Assembly (NCBI GenBank): GCA_036689265.1
Contig: CP144777.1
Coordinates: 1-64,000 of the forward strand
Source of the DNA: Stammera capleta_AF
Lineage (GTDB): Bacteria > Pseudomonadota > Gammaproteobacteria > Enterobacterales > Enterobacteriaceae
Length of the DNA: 64,000 nt
Direction: 5' to 3'
In this document: piece by piece, positions 24,842 to 38,142 of the stretch
How positions within the stretch are numbered: the first letter of the stretch is position 1
How the letters are laid out: the number at the start of each line of letters is the position of its first letter
Made by a program: the position numbers and the translations under genes
Notes under the pieces: generated by a model
Seen by the model: only the letters and a program-made list of their open reading frames with translations
Told to the model about the DNA's origin: nothing
Database searches by the model: none

Positions 24842-26314
24842 GTGAATTTTGATATTGTTTATGAAGGTATTTTAAAAAAAAATAAAATAACGAAAAATTT
24901 TTTATTTAATGTTTTGGAGGATTTAAAAAAAAAAGGGGTTTCTTATGGTGATATTTATTTTCAGGATTATAATAGTGAAATTTTATCTTTAGAAAATAAA
25001 ATTATTAAATTTAATTTATTTAATGTTATTAAAGGAATAAGTATAAGAGCTATATTTTTTGATAGAACTATATTTGCTTGTTCTAGTGAAATTAGTGAAA
25101 ATTCTATATTAAATTTAATATATAAAATTAATGGTAATTTATCATGTGTTAAAAATATTAATAATTTGAGAATTTTAGTTAATGATAATAATTTAGTTAA
25201 AATTAATAATTTTTATGAATCTATAATTCCTATTGGAAACTTGTATATTGATAAAAGAGTTGATTTATTGTTTTATTTAGATAATTATATTAGAAAAATT
25301 GATAATTGTATTAATTATGTTTCTGTAGAATTATGTAATAGTTATGAAATTATTTTAGTTGTTTCTACAGATGGTGTTTTTATTGGAGATATAAGACCTT
25401 TGGTTAAATTGTTGATAAAGGTTCAAGTAGAAAAGAATGGATATAGTGAATTTGGTTATAGTGGTGGTGGAGGTCGTTATTCGTTTGATGATTTATTAAA
25501 TAAAAAAGTGTTAAATGATAAAAATTGTTCTATATTTGAGTATTGGGCTAGTGAGGCTGTTAGAATAGCAATAAATAATTTAGTTGCTGTTAATCCTCCT
25601 TTTGGGAAAATGCCTGTTATTTTAGGTTCTGGTTCTCCAGGTATATTGTTTCATGAAGCTGTTGGTCATGGTTTAGAGGGTGATTTTAATAGAAAAGGTG
25701 TTTCTTGTTTTAAAAATAAAATTGGTTGTAAAATTGCTTCTAGTTTATGTACTATTATTGATGATGGTTCAATTAAAGGTAGTAGAGGAACTTTAAATAT
25801 TGATGATGAAGGTGTTTTTTCAAGGAGAAATATTTTAATTAAAAATGGTATATTAAAATCTTATATGTTAGATAAATTGAATGCTAATTTAATGAATTTA
25901 GTTTCTACTGGAAATTCTAGAAGAGAATCTTATTTGTTTTTACCTGTTCCTAGAATGACTAATACTTATTTGAAGGGAGGAAAAAGTACTTTAAATGATA
26001 TGATTAGTAGTGTTGATTATGGTTTATATGTTGTTTCTTTAGGTAGTGGTCAAGTTGATATTACTTCTGGAAAATTTGTTTTTACAATTTTGGAAGCTTA
26101 TATGATAAAGAATGGAAAAGTTAAATGTTCAGTTAAAGGTATTACTTTGATAGGTTCTGGTATTGAAGTAATGAACAAAATTAGTATGGTTGGAAATGAT
26201 TTAAAATTTGATAGTGGTTTAGGAACATGTTGTAAGGATGGTCAAAATGTTCCTGTTAGTGTTGGTCAGCCTAGTATAAAAATAGAATCTATGGTTATTG
26301 GTTGTTTAAATTGA
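24842..26314 (+). CDS. tldD: Metalloprotease TldD
   Basis: TldD (490 residues; E. coli 481) pairs with TldE (PmbA) in a processive peptidase that processes modified or unfolded peptides. The zinc motif HEAVGHGLEGD (an HExxxH type) is intact, preceded by GSGSPGILF. The C-terminal SGQVDITSGKFVFT and CCKDGQNVPVSVGQP are conserved. The start is GTG at 24842 after AAGGAT. In E. coli tldD also lies downstream of mreBCD. No pmbA lies in this window. Confidence 0.94.
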   Translation: MNFDIVYEGILKKNKITKNFLFNVLEDLKKKGVSYGDIYFQDYNSEILSLENKIIKFNLFNVIKGISIRAIFFDRTIFACSSEISENSILNLIYKINGNLSCVKNINNLRILVNDNNLVKINNFYESIIPIGNLYIDKRVDLLFYLDNYIRKIDNCINYVSVELCNSYEIILVVSTDGVFIGDIRPLVKLLIKVQVEKNGYSEFGYSGGGGRYSFDDLLNKKVLNDKNCSIFEYWASEAVRIAINNLVAVNPPFGKMPVILGSGSPGILFHEAVGHGLEGDFNRKGVSCFKNKIGCKIASSLCTIIDDGSIKGSRGTLNIDDEGVFSRRNILIKNGILKSYMLDKLNANLMNLVSTGNSRRESYLFLPVPRMTNTYLKGGKSTLNDMISSVDYGLYVVSLGSGQVDITSGKFVFTILEAYMIKNGKVKCSVKGITLIGSGIEVMNKISMVGNDLKFDSGLGTCCKDGQNVPVSVGQPSIKIESMVIGCLN

Positions 26315-26350
26315 TTTTTTTTTAATTATTTTAATAATAAGGTATTTGTT

Positions 26351-26761
26351 ATGAAAAGGAATTATATTCCTGTTTGGTATTTGTTTAATGCAAAGAATAA
26401 AATTTTGGGTAGATTATCTACTAAAATAGTTTTTTATTTGAGTGGAAAAAATAAATTTGAGTATTTTCCTTATTTAAATATAGGGGATTATGTTATAGTT
26501 ATTAATTCTAGTAAAATTTTGGTTACTGGAAATAAATTTAAAAAAAAAATATATTACTATCATAGTGGTTATGTTGGTGGTTTAAAATCTTTTAATTTTA
26601 AGGATATGTTAATTAGAGATTCTAGACGTATTATTAGACAGTCAGTTAAAGGCATGTTGCCTAAAAATCGTTTAAGACATTTTATGTTAAGAAGATTAAA
26701 AATTTTTTCTGATAATTATCATGTACATAATGTTCAAAAACCAATTTTAGTTGATATTTAG
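26351..26761 (+). CDS. rplM: 50S ribosomal protein L13
   Basis: L13 (136 residues; E. coli 142) is an early 50S assembly protein. WYLFNAKNKILGRLSTKIVFYLSGKNK, the G-D-Y-V-V block (GDYVIVINSSKILVTGNK), the YYYHSGYVGGLKS strand and the KGMLPKNRLRHFMLRRLKIF segment are diagnostic. It forms the usual rplM-rpsI pair with S9. Confidence 0.97.
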   Translation: MKRNYIPVWYLFNAKNKILGRLSTKIVFYLSGKNKFEYFPYLNIGDYVIVINSSKILVTGNKFKKKIYYYHSGYVGGLKSFNFKDMLIRDSRRIIRQSVKGMLPKNRLRHFMLRRLKIFSDNYHVHNVQKPILVDI

Positions 26762-26771
26762 TTTGTTTAAA

Positions 26772-27167
26772 ATGAAAAAATATATATATAGTACCGGAAG
26801 AAGAAAAACTTCTTCAGCTAGGGTTTTTATTAGTTCTGGAAAAGGAAAAATTATTATAAATAAGATATTTTTTAAAAAATATTTTTTATTTAAAATAAAT
26901 AGATTGATTGTGTTAAAACCATTTAAAATAATAGGTGATGTTTATTTAGAAAGTTTTGATATTTATATTACTGTTAAGGGTGGAGGTATTTGCAGTCAAT
27001 CGTCTGCTATATGTCATGGCATTAGTAAAGCTTTAGTTAAATATGATTATAGTTTTTGTCCTGTTTTAAGATCCAGTGGTTTGATAACTCGTGATTCTAG
27101 GGAAGTAGAAAGAAAGAAATATGGTTTTAAAAAATCTCGTCGTAAACCTCAATTTTCTAAAAGATAA
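26772..27167 (+). CDS. rpsI: 30S ribosomal protein S9
   Basis: S9 (131 residues; E. coli 130) contacts P-site tRNA with its C-terminal tail. STGRRKTSSARVFIS, YITVKGGGICSQSSAICHGISKAL and the tail ending RRKPQFSKR with the invariant terminal Lys-Arg are present. I chose the ATG at 26772 (MKKYIYSTGRRK), matching the family start; an upstream TTG at 26751 overlapping rplM is unlikely. No clear SD is visible. Confidence 0.97.
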   Translation: MKKYIYSTGRRKTSSARVFISSGKGKIIINKIFFKKYFLFKINRLIVLKPFKIIGDVYLESFDIYITVKGGGICSQSSAICHGISKALVKYDYSFCPVLRSSGLITRDSREVERKKYGFKKSRRKPQFSKR

Positions 27168-27203
27168 TTAAAAAATTATTTGATTTTTAAAGTTAAATAG
27201 TTT

Positions 27204-29795
27204 ATGAAATTTAATAAGTTTACCCCAATTATAAAACAATATTTAAATATTAAAAGTAAATATTTAGATGTGTTATTATTTTATCAAATAGGTGATTTTT
27301 ATGAACTTTTTTATGATGATGCTAAAAAAATATCCTCTTTATTAAATTTAACATTAACAAAGAAAAATTTTGTTAATCATGAAAATGTTCCTATGGCAGG
27401 TATACCAGTTAGTTCATCAAGTAGTTATATTTCTAAATTAATTAAATTAGGTGAATCTATAGTAATATGTAATCAGGTTGGTGATTATGAAAGAGATGGT
27501 AAATTTAAAAGCAAATTGATAGAAAGAAAAGTTGTACGTATAATTACTCCAGGTACTATAAGTGAAGATATTTATTTAAATGAAAAAAAAGATAATATTA
27601 TTGCTGCTGTATGGTCTAAAAATAAATTAGATAATTTTGGTTATTCTATTTTAGATATTTCATCTGGCAGATTTTGTGTTTATGAATTAGATGATTTGTA
27701 TAAATTAAAATCTGAATTATTACGTACAAATCCTGTTGAGTTACTTTATCCTGATAATTTTTTTAGGTTTAAAATTATTAAAGAATTTGGTTGTTTAAAA
27801 TCTTTTTCTGAATGTGAATTTGGATTTAAAAGAACTTATAATATTTTATTAGATCATTTTAATGTTGTAGATCTTTGTTGTTTTGGTATTAATGCAAATC
27901 ATTTAGGAATTAGGCCTGCTGGTTTTATGTTGGATTATGTTAAATATACACAATCTATTAATTTGTCACATATAAATAAAATAGAATTGGGTAATTTAGG
28001 TAGAAATATATTTATGGATTTTTCTACTATTAAGAATTTAGAGATTGTTGATTCTTTATATGGTATAGAGAAGAATACTTTGTTTTATGTTTTGAATAGC
28101 ACTCTTACACCAATGGGTTATAGAATGTTAAAAAGATGGATATTATCTCCAGTTAATGATGTTTCTGAAATAAATCGTCGTCATAATATAATGGATATTA
28201 TTAAATCTGATGTTTATTATATTAGAGATATAATTTGTGGAATAGGTGATTTGGAAAGAATATTGGGAAGAATAGTTTTAAAAAATATAAAAGTTAAAGA
28301 TTTATTAAATTTTAAAAAATATTTATTATTGGTATTAAAGCTGTCTTTATATTTGAAGAAAAAATCTAGAGTATATATTTTTGATTATATAATTTCTAAT
28401 ATTAGTGTTTTTGATTATTTAATTGATTTAATAGATAAATCTATAAAACCTGATGTTGATAGCTTTGATTTTGGTGATTTTAATAAAATAATATTAGATG
28501 GATATAACAGTGAATTAGATGGTTTGCGTTTTTTGTTTAAAGAGAATAAGAATTTTTTAAATTTAATAGAGAAAAATGAAAAGAAAAATACTAATATAAA
28601 AAGTTTATGTTTAAAATATAGTAAAATACATGGTTATTTTTTTCAGTTGAAAAAATCTGATGTTAAATTGTTACCTGATTATTATATATTTTATCAAAGT
28701 TTAAAAAGTTGTGTTAGGTATATTATTCCTGAATTAAGTAAGTGTGAAAATAAATTAATTAATATTAAAAAAAAATTAATTATTTTAGAAAAAAAGTTAT
28801 TAAATAATATATTAGATATTATTATATTGAATGTGGATGTATTAAAAAATGTTTTTGATTATGTATCTCAGTTGGATATTTTAGTTGGTTTTGTTTATAA
28901 ATCTATTAATTGTAATTATGTTAAGCCTATTTTTGTAAATAATTCTGTAATAAATATGATTAATGGTCGTCATCCAGTATTAGAAGTTAATTTAGATTTT
29001 GATTTTGTTGCTAATAATTTAATTTTTGATGATAATATTAGGTTGTTGCTTATAACTGGTCCTAATATGGCAGGAAAAAGTACTTATATGAGGCAAGTTG
29101 CGTTGATATGTATTATGTCTTATATAGGATGTTATGTTCCTGCGGATGATTTTATTGTTGGCCCTATTGATAAGATATTGACTAGAATAGGTTTTTCTGA
29201 TGATATAGTTTCTGGTAAATCTACTTTTATGATGGAGATGAATGATGTATCTAATATAATTAATAATTCCACTAGTAATAGTTTGGTTTTAATTGATGAA
29301 ATGGGAAGAGGAACATCTGTCAATGAAGGTATATCTTTAGCATGGGCTTGTTTAGAGTATATAATTATTTATATTAAGTCAATGACTTTATTTTCTACTC
29401 ATTATTTAGAATTAACAAAAATGGAAAAAATTTTTGTTGGAATAAAAAATGTTTATTTTGATTTTTTATATAGAGAAAAATGTTTAATTTTATTGTATAA
29501 GTTAAAATTTGGTGTTTGTTTAAATAGTTATGGGTTTGATGTTGCATGTAAATCAGGAATACCTAAATCTATTGTGAAGAGTTCTTTAAATAAATTAAAA
29601 GAGTTAAATTCTAATAAATATTTTAATTTTAAAATAGATAAATTTAATAATTTTTGTTTCAATGTAGTTCATAAAAAATTAATTGATAGAATTGATAAAA
29701 TTAAAATTATTAATTTATCTATTTTGAAATTAATTAAAGAATTAGAATTATTAAAGAAAATTATAAGATTAGGTAATATTTTTAGTAAAAAATAA
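27204..29795 (+). CDS. mutS: DNA mismatch recognition protein MutS
   Basis: MutS (863 residues; E. coli 853) recognises mispairs and signals to MutL. The mismatch-reading Phe-X-Glu motif is in GDFYELFYDDA near residue 34. The ATPase has GPNMAGKSTYMRQ (Walker A, near residue 619), SFMMEMN-like FMMEMNDVSNI, LIDEMGRGTSVNEG (Walker B and D loop) and a STHY motif. The length and all domains are retained. mutL is also present (38143). mutS lies here between rpsI and rpsF, an order not found in E. coli. Confidence 0.97.
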   Translation: MKFNKFTPIIKQYLNIKSKYLDVLLFYQIGDFYELFYDDAKKISSLLNLTLTKKNFVNHENVPMAGIPVSSSSSYISKLIKLGESIVICNQVGDYERDGKFKSKLIERKVVRIITPGTISEDIYLNEKKDNIIAAVWSKNKLDNFGYSILDISSGRFCVYELDDLYKLKSELLRTNPVELLYPDNFFRFKIIKEFGCLKSFSECEFGFKRTYNILLDHFNVVDLCCFGINANHLGIRPAGFMLDYVKYTQSINLSHINKIELGNLGRNIFMDFSTIKNLEIVDSLYGIEKNTLFYVLNSTLTPMGYRMLKRWILSPVNDVSEINRRHNIMDIIKSDVYYIRDIICGIGDLERILGRIVLKNIKVKDLLNFKKYLLLVLKLSLYLKKKSRVYIFDYIISNISVFDYLIDLIDKSIKPDVDSFDFGDFNKIILDGYNSELDGLRFLFKENKNFLNLIEKNEKKNTNIKSLCLKYSKIHGYFFQLKKSDVKLLPDYYIFYQSLKSCVRYIIPELSKCENKLINIKKKLIILEKKLLNNILDIIILNVDVLKNVFDYVSQLDILVGFVYKSINCNYVKPIFVNNSVINMINGRHPVLEVNLDFDFVANNLIFDDNIRLLLITGPNMAGKSTYMRQVALICIMSYIGCYVPADDFIVGPIDKILTRIGFSDDIVSGKSTFMMEMNDVSNIINNSTSNSLVLIDEMGRGTSVNEGISLAWACLEYIIIYIKSMTLFSTHYLELTKMEKIFVGIKNVYFDFLYREKCLILLYKLKFGVCLNSYGFDVACKSGIPKSIVKSSLNKLKELNSNKYFNFKIDKFNNFCFNVVHKKLIDRIDKIKIINLSILKLIKELELLKKIIRLGNIFSKK

Positions 29796-29813
29796 TATGA
29801 GGTTCAGTTAATA

Positions 29814-30143
29814 ATGCGTAATTATGAAATAATTTTTTTAATTTATCCTAGTGAAACAATTAATATTGTTAGTATAATTAATTATTATTCTGAAATTATT
29901 GTTTCTAATAATGGGAAAATACATAGGTTAGAAAATTGGGGTTTAAGATATTTAGCTTATAGTATAAAAAATTTACGTAAAGCTTATTATATATTAATGA
30001 ATGTAGAAATTTCTGTTTTTTTAGTTAAGAAATTAGAGAAAAATTTTAATATAAATGATAAAATAGTTAGATTTCTTATTATTAAAAAAACTAAACCTGA
30101 ATTTGGTTTGTCACCTTTTATGTTAAAAAAAAAGGTAATTTAA
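29814..30143 (+). CDS. rpsF: 30S ribosomal protein S6
   Basis: S6 (109 residues; E. coli 131-135) binds the 16S central domain together with S18. MRNYEIIFLIYPSE, GKIHRLENWGLRYLAYSIKNLRKAYYILMNVE and the NFNINDKIVRFLI strand match. The acidic C-terminal tail of E. coli is missing. priB, normally between rpsF and rpsR, is absent. Confidence 0.96.
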   Translation: MRNYEIIFLIYPSETINIVSIINYYSEIIVSNNGKIHRLENWGLRYLAYSIKNLRKAYYILMNVEISVFLVKKLEKNFNINDKIVRFLIIKKTKPEFGLSPFMLKKKVI

Positions 30144-30205
30144 TTGATTAAATTAATATTTATTTTGGTTTAAAATATATATTTTATATAATAAATGAGG
30201 TTTAA

Positions 30206-30430
30206 ATGTCTTTTTTTTATAAAAAAAAAAAAAATTGTTATTTTTCTTCTAGGAATATTGAAGAGATAGATTATAAAGATATTGATTTAATTAAAAATTA
30301 TGTAACTGAGTGTAATAAAATTATACCTAGTAGAATTACTGGTGTATCTTCTAAACATCAGAGAAAATTATCTTTAGCTATTAAAAGGGCAAGATATTTA
30401 GCTTTAATTCCTTACACTGATTTACATTAA
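30206..30430 (+). CDS. rpsR: 30S ribosomal protein S18
   Basis: S18 (74 residues, close to the E. coli 75) partners S6 on the 30S platform. EIDYKDIDLIKNYVTECNKIIPSRITGVSSKHQRKLSLAIKRARYLALIPY is diagnostic. Codons 6-10 lie in an uninterrupted run of 14 A (30221-30234), which is read in frame as written; this is a likely slippage site. The SD GAGG lies 8 bp before the ATG. Confidence 0.97.
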   Translation: MSFFYKKKKNCYFSSRNIEEIDYKDIDLIKNYVTECNKIIPSRITGVSSKHQRKLSLAIKRARYLALIPYTDLH

Positions 30431-30453
30431 TAATTTGTTTGTTTTTTGTTTAT

Positions 30454-30918
30454 ATGAAAATAATAATTTTAAAGAAAAGTTTTTTGGGTGAAGAAGGTAG
30501 TATTATTCATGTAAAATCTGGTTATGCAAGAAATTATCTTATACCTTATGGTAAAGCTATATATGCAACTGAATATAATATTTCTAATTTTCATAAAAAA
30601 AAGATATTTATAGATAAGAAAATTAAAATTAAATGTACAGAGTTAAAAAAATTATCAAAAAAAATATTAAGTTTATCACCTTTGATTATAAGATTTAGGT
30701 CTAAAAAAAATGGTAGATTATTTGGTTCTGTTAATGTTATAAATATATGTAAAATTTTTTCTGATAAATTAGGATTTCATGTTTCAAAAAAGTATATTGT
30801 TTTATCAAAAAAATCTTTTAAGTATTTAGGTTTTTATAATATAAAAATAATTGTTAATAAAGTTAATATTATTGATTTTAGTTTAAATATATTGCCGGTA
30901 ATTAATGATTCTAAATAA
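30454..30918 (+). CDS. rplI: 50S ribosomal protein L9
   Basis: L9 (154 residues; E. coli 149) is a two-domain protein bridging ribosomes. The N-terminal domain is conserved in KKSFLGEEGSIIHVKSGYARNYLIPYGKA. A long charged helix follows, then a more diverged C-terminal domain (KKNGRLFGSVNVINI). I chose the ATG at 30454; the TTG at 30439 would add five unrelated residues. The gene ends the rpsF-rpsR-rplI unit. Confidence 0.95.
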   Translation: MKIIILKKSFLGEEGSIIHVKSGYARNYLIPYGKAIYATEYNISNFHKKKIFIDKKIKIKCTELKKLSKKILSLSPLIIRFRSKKNGRLFGSVNVINICKIFSDKLGFHVSKKYIVLSKKSFKYLGFYNIKIIVNKVNIIDFSLNILPVINDSK

Positions 30919-31194
30919 TTATTTAAAAATTATTTTTTTAAAATTGATTTATTATTTTTAATTTTTTTTAAAGTAAAAATAATATTTATTATTTATAAGA
31001 AAATTTGATTTATTTTTTTTTATTGTTATAATTATAAATTGTAGTATATTTTTTGTTATTTTTTTTGTTTGTTCTTTAAAAATTATATTTATGTGAATGC
31101 TTACAGTTATTTTATATCTATTAAGAATTTAGAATTTTTTTTAGATTCTGAATGTTTTGTAATTATTTTATTTTTATAAAATAATTTATAGTTT
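30919..31194 (+). promoter_or_regulatory. Leader and promoter region of the rRNA operon
   Basis: This is 276 bp without a gene. The best promoter candidate is TTGTTA (31023-31028), a 16-bp spacer and TATATT (31045-31050). About 20 bp further a boxA-like element occurs (31070-31084), as expected in an rrn leader. No second promoter or UP element can be singled out in DNA this AT-rich. Confidence 0.45.
31070..31084 (+). promoter_or_regulatory. boxA antitermination element of the rrn leader
   Basis: TGTTCTTTAAAAATT resembles the E. coli rrn boxA core TGCTCTTTAACA. It lies 110 bp upstream of 16S. It would recruit the NusB/NusE/NusA antitermination complex; NusA and S10 are encoded in this window. 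Confidence 0.6.
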
Positions 31195-32761
<1,567 letters not shown>

Positions 32762-32840
32762 ATTTTAAGATATATGTTCTGTAAGTTATTCACATAATTT
32801 GTTAAAATTTTAATTTGATTGTTTAGTTAGTATATAATTA

Positions 32841-32913
32841 GTCCTTTTCGTCTAGTGGTCTAGGACATCGCTCTTTCACGGCGGCAACAGGGGTTCGAAT
32901 CCCCTAGGGGATG
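32841..32913 (+). tRNA. gltT: tRNA-Glu (TTC) in the 16S-23S spacer
   Basis: This 73-nt tRNA has anticodon loop CTTTCAC (anticodon TTC) and T arm AGGGGTTCGAATCCCCT, matching the E. coli spacer tRNA-Glu. The acceptor stem GTCCTTT/AGGGGAT contains three G-U wobbles. CCA is not encoded. Position in the 16S-23S spacer is typical of gamma rRNA operons. Confidence 0.96.
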
Positions 32914-32932
32914 TTATTAGTTTTTAAACATA

Positions 32933-32949
32933 GATCTTTGAAAATTTGG
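32933..32949 (+). promoter_or_regulatory. Spacer boxA-like element before 23S
   Basis: The segment GATCTTTGAAAATTTGG resembles the boxA found in E. coli 16S-23S spacers and lies about 20 bp before the 23S 5' end. It probably maintains antitermination into 23S. Confidence 0.5.
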
Positions 32950-32969
32950 AAACATTTTTATTGTTGTGA

Positions 32970-35896
<2,927 letters not shown>

Positions 35897-35925
35897 CACA
35901 ACACTAAAAATGTTTTATTTATTGA

Positions 35926-36045
35926 TTTCTGGTAGAAATAGCATGGTGGAACAACCTGATTCCATACCGAACTCAGAAGTTAAATGCCATAGCGCTGATG
36001 GTAGTATAAGTTTTTCTTATGTGAGAGTAAGACACTGCCAGATTA
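35926..36045 (+). rRNA. rrf: 5S ribosomal RNA
   Basis: This 120-nt 5S has the conserved core CCGAACTCAGAAGTTAAA and GCGCTGATGGTAGT, and its ends (TCTGGTAG and CTGCCAGA) pair to form helix I. It lies 30 bp after the 23S end. Confidence 0.95.
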
Positions 36046-36056
36046 TTAATTCTTTT

Positions 36057-36130
36057 GGTGCGGTAGTTCAGTTGGTTAGAATACCAGCCTGTCACGCTGG
36101 GGGTCACGGGTTCGAGTCCCGTTCGTACCG
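36057..36130 (+). tRNA. aspT: tRNA-Asp (GTC)
   Basis: This 74-nt tRNA has acceptor GGTGCGG/TCGTACC, D arm AGTTCAGTTGGTTAGAAT, anticodon loop CTGTCAC (anticodon GTC) and T arm CGGGTTCGAGTCCCG. It lies 12 bp after 5S, as in some E. coli rrn operons. No CCA is encoded; a T run follows directly and may aid termination. Confidence 0.96.
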
Positions 36131-36179
36131 TTTTTTGTTAATATTTTATTAAATTTGTATTTTAATTTTTATAAATTAC

Positions 36180-36728
36180 ATGAGTTTTATAAAAGGTAAG
36201 TTAATTTGGATTGATTTAGAAATGACTGGTTTAGATCCTGAATGTAATAAAATAATTGAGGTAGCTACGTTAATTACTGATATAAATTTAAATATATTAG
36301 CAGAAGGTCCTAATTTGGTTATATATCAGAAAGATAAATATTTAATTAATATGGATAAGTGGAATACTGTTGTTCATAAAAATAGTGGTTTAATAGATAA
36401 AGTTAGAGAAAGTTTAATTAATGAGAAAAAAGCAGAAATTTTGACTATTAAATTTTTAAAAAAATGGATACCAAAAGGAGTTTCTCCTATGTGTGGTAAT
36501 ACTGTTTTTCAGGATAGAAAATTTTTATTTAAATATATGCCCAATTTAGAATCTTATTTTTTTTATAGAAATATAGATGTAAGTACTGTAAAAGAATTGG
36601 TGAAAATATGGTTTTTAAAAGATTTTTTAATTAGTAATGTAAAAAAAAAAAAACATAATGCTTTATTTGATATAAAAGAATCAATTAAAGAATTAATGTA
36701 TTATAAAAAATATTTTTTTAAAAGTTGA
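36180..36728 (+). CDS. orn: Oligoribonuclease
   Basis: Orn (182 residues; E. coli 181) removes 2-5 nt RNA fragments left by other nucleases. The DEDDh motifs are present: WIDLEMTGLDP (D and E), CGNTVFQDRKFL (D) and KHNALFDIKESI (H and D). A run of 13 A (36641-36653) precedes KHNALFD and is read in frame. orn is followed by tRNA-Gly and amiB as in E. coli. Confidence 0.97.
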   Translation: MSFIKGKLIWIDLEMTGLDPECNKIIEVATLITDINLNILAEGPNLVIYQKDKYLINMDKWNTVVHKNSGLIDKVRESLINEKKAEILTIKFLKKWIPKGVSPMCGNTVFQDRKFLFKYMPNLESYFFYRNIDVSTVKELVKIWFLKDFLISNVKKKKHNALFDIKESIKELMYYKKYFFKS

Positions 36729-36742
36729 TTTTTATTTTATAT

Positions 36743-36816
36743 GCGGAAATAGCTCAGTTGGTTAGAGTATAACCTTGCCAAGGTTAGGGTCGCGAGTTCG
36801 AATCTCGTTTTCCGCT
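36743..36816 (+). tRNA. glyT: tRNA-Gly (GCC)
   Basis: This 74-nt tRNA has acceptor GCGGAAA/TTTCCGC, anticodon loop TTGCCAA (anticodon GCC) and T arm GCGAGTTCGAATCTCGT. E. coli has three tandem copies at this locus next to orn; one remains here. CCA is not encoded. Confidence 0.96.
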
Positions 36817-36935
36817 TGATTTTATTTCAAATAATATTGTTTTGTAAATAATTTATTTTTTATTTGAAAATTTTTTTAAGTTATAATATAAAGGTATTTT
36901 TTTTAAATTTATGTAAATGTAATTATTTTAAATAT

Positions 36936-38123
36936 ATGATTATTATAAAAAAAAGAAAATTATTTATATCTTTATGTTTTTTTTTTTATGTTTTTATATG
37001 TTGTATATTAGTATCTTATTCTTCATCTATTGTTAATAAATTGGTTGTTTTAAATTATAAAAATAATGAACAGGTATTATATAGTTTTTATTTTAATAAA
37101 GAAATAGAATTAAAATATAATTATTATTATATGTTTAATTCAAACTCATATAAATTAAAATTAGTTTTTATTTTTAATAATTTAAATATTTTGAATGATT
37201 TGAAAAAATTGTTTTTTTATTCAAAAAATAATAATTTAATTAAATTGATTTATTTTAAAATTATAAAACATAATAAATTTTATAAATTTATTATGTTTTT
37301 TGATTTAAATTTTAATTTCAAAATTAATTATGTAGTTTTAAATAATTATTTTAAAGCAAAATGTTTAAATATTTCTTTGAAAAATAAATATAATTTAAAA
37401 AAAAAAATATTAGAAGAAAAAAGAAAAATTATTATAGCAATTGATCCAGGTCATGGGGGTGTTGATCCTGGAGCTATTGGATTTAAAGGAATAAAAGAAA
37501 AAAATGTTGTTTTATCTATAGCAAAAAAATTATTAAAAATAATAAATATTAATAAAAAATATCATGCTTTTTTAATTAGAGAAAAAGATGATTATATATC
37601 TTTTAAGAAGAGATTTTATATAGCTAATAAAAAGAATTCTGATTTAATTATATCTATACATACAGATTCAGTATTAAATAGGAATGTTTATGGTGCTTCT
37701 GTTTGGATAAGTAATTATAAATTAAATTTAAAATGTATAAATAAAATAATAAAAATTTATGATAAGTATTTTGATTTTAAAAAAGATTTTTTTTTAGATA
37801 AAGAAATATTAGATATTAATAAAAATTGTTCTAATTATTTATTTAATATTTCAAGTTATATTAGTTATAATATTGCTTTAAATATAATTAATAAATTTAA
37901 AAATATTATTTCTTTACATAAATTTATTCCTCAATATGGTGATTTGATTATTTTATCATCTTTTAATATACCTTCCATTTTAATTGAAACTGGTTATATA
38001 AGTAATATATTTGAAGAAAAAAAATTAAATAATCAATTTTATCAAAATAAAATAGCTAAATATATTTATTTTGGAATAAATGATTTTTTAAATAAGTATG
38101 GTTTATTTTTAACAAAAAAGTAG
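36936..38123 (+). CDS. amiB: N-acetylmuramoyl-L-alanine amidase
   Basis: This is a zinc amidase that cleaves septal peptidoglycan, 395 residues from the ATG at 36936. An N-terminal hydrophobic segment (LFISLCFFFYVFICCILVS) acts as export signal, then a diverged AMIN-like region. The catalytic Amidase_3 domain has IAIDPGHGGVDPGAIG (zinc His), a REKDDYISFKKR segment, LIISIHTDSV (zinc His) and SILIETGYISN with the catalytic Glu. The upstream in-frame TTG (36864) would bury the signal peptide. It is in E. coli order before mutL; tsaE is missing from the locus. Confidence 0.92.
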   Translation: MIIIKKRKLFISLCFFFYVFICCILVSYSSSIVNKLVVLNYKNNEQVLYSFYFNKEIELKYNYYYMFNSNSYKLKLVFIFNNLNILNDLKKLFFYSKNNNLIKLIYFKIIKHNKFYKFIMFFDLNFNFKINYVVLNNYFKAKCLNISLKNKYNLKKKILEEKRKIIIAIDPGHGGVDPGAIGFKGIKEKNVVLSIAKKLLKIININKKYHAFLIREKDDYISFKKRFYIANKKNSDLIISIHTDSVLNRNVYGASVWISNYKLNLKCINKIIKIYDKYFDFKKDFFLDKEILDINKNCSNYLFNISSYISYNIALNIINKFKNIISLHKFIPQYGDLIILSSFNIPSILIETGYISNIFEEKKLNNQFYQNKIAKYIYFGINDFLNKYGLFLTKK

Positions 38124-38142
38124 TTAAAAAAATTATAAATTT

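Noticed and set aside
26751..26771. TTG start for rpsI overlapping rplM
   Set aside because: The seven extra residues are absent from S9; the ATG at 26772 gives the family N-terminus.
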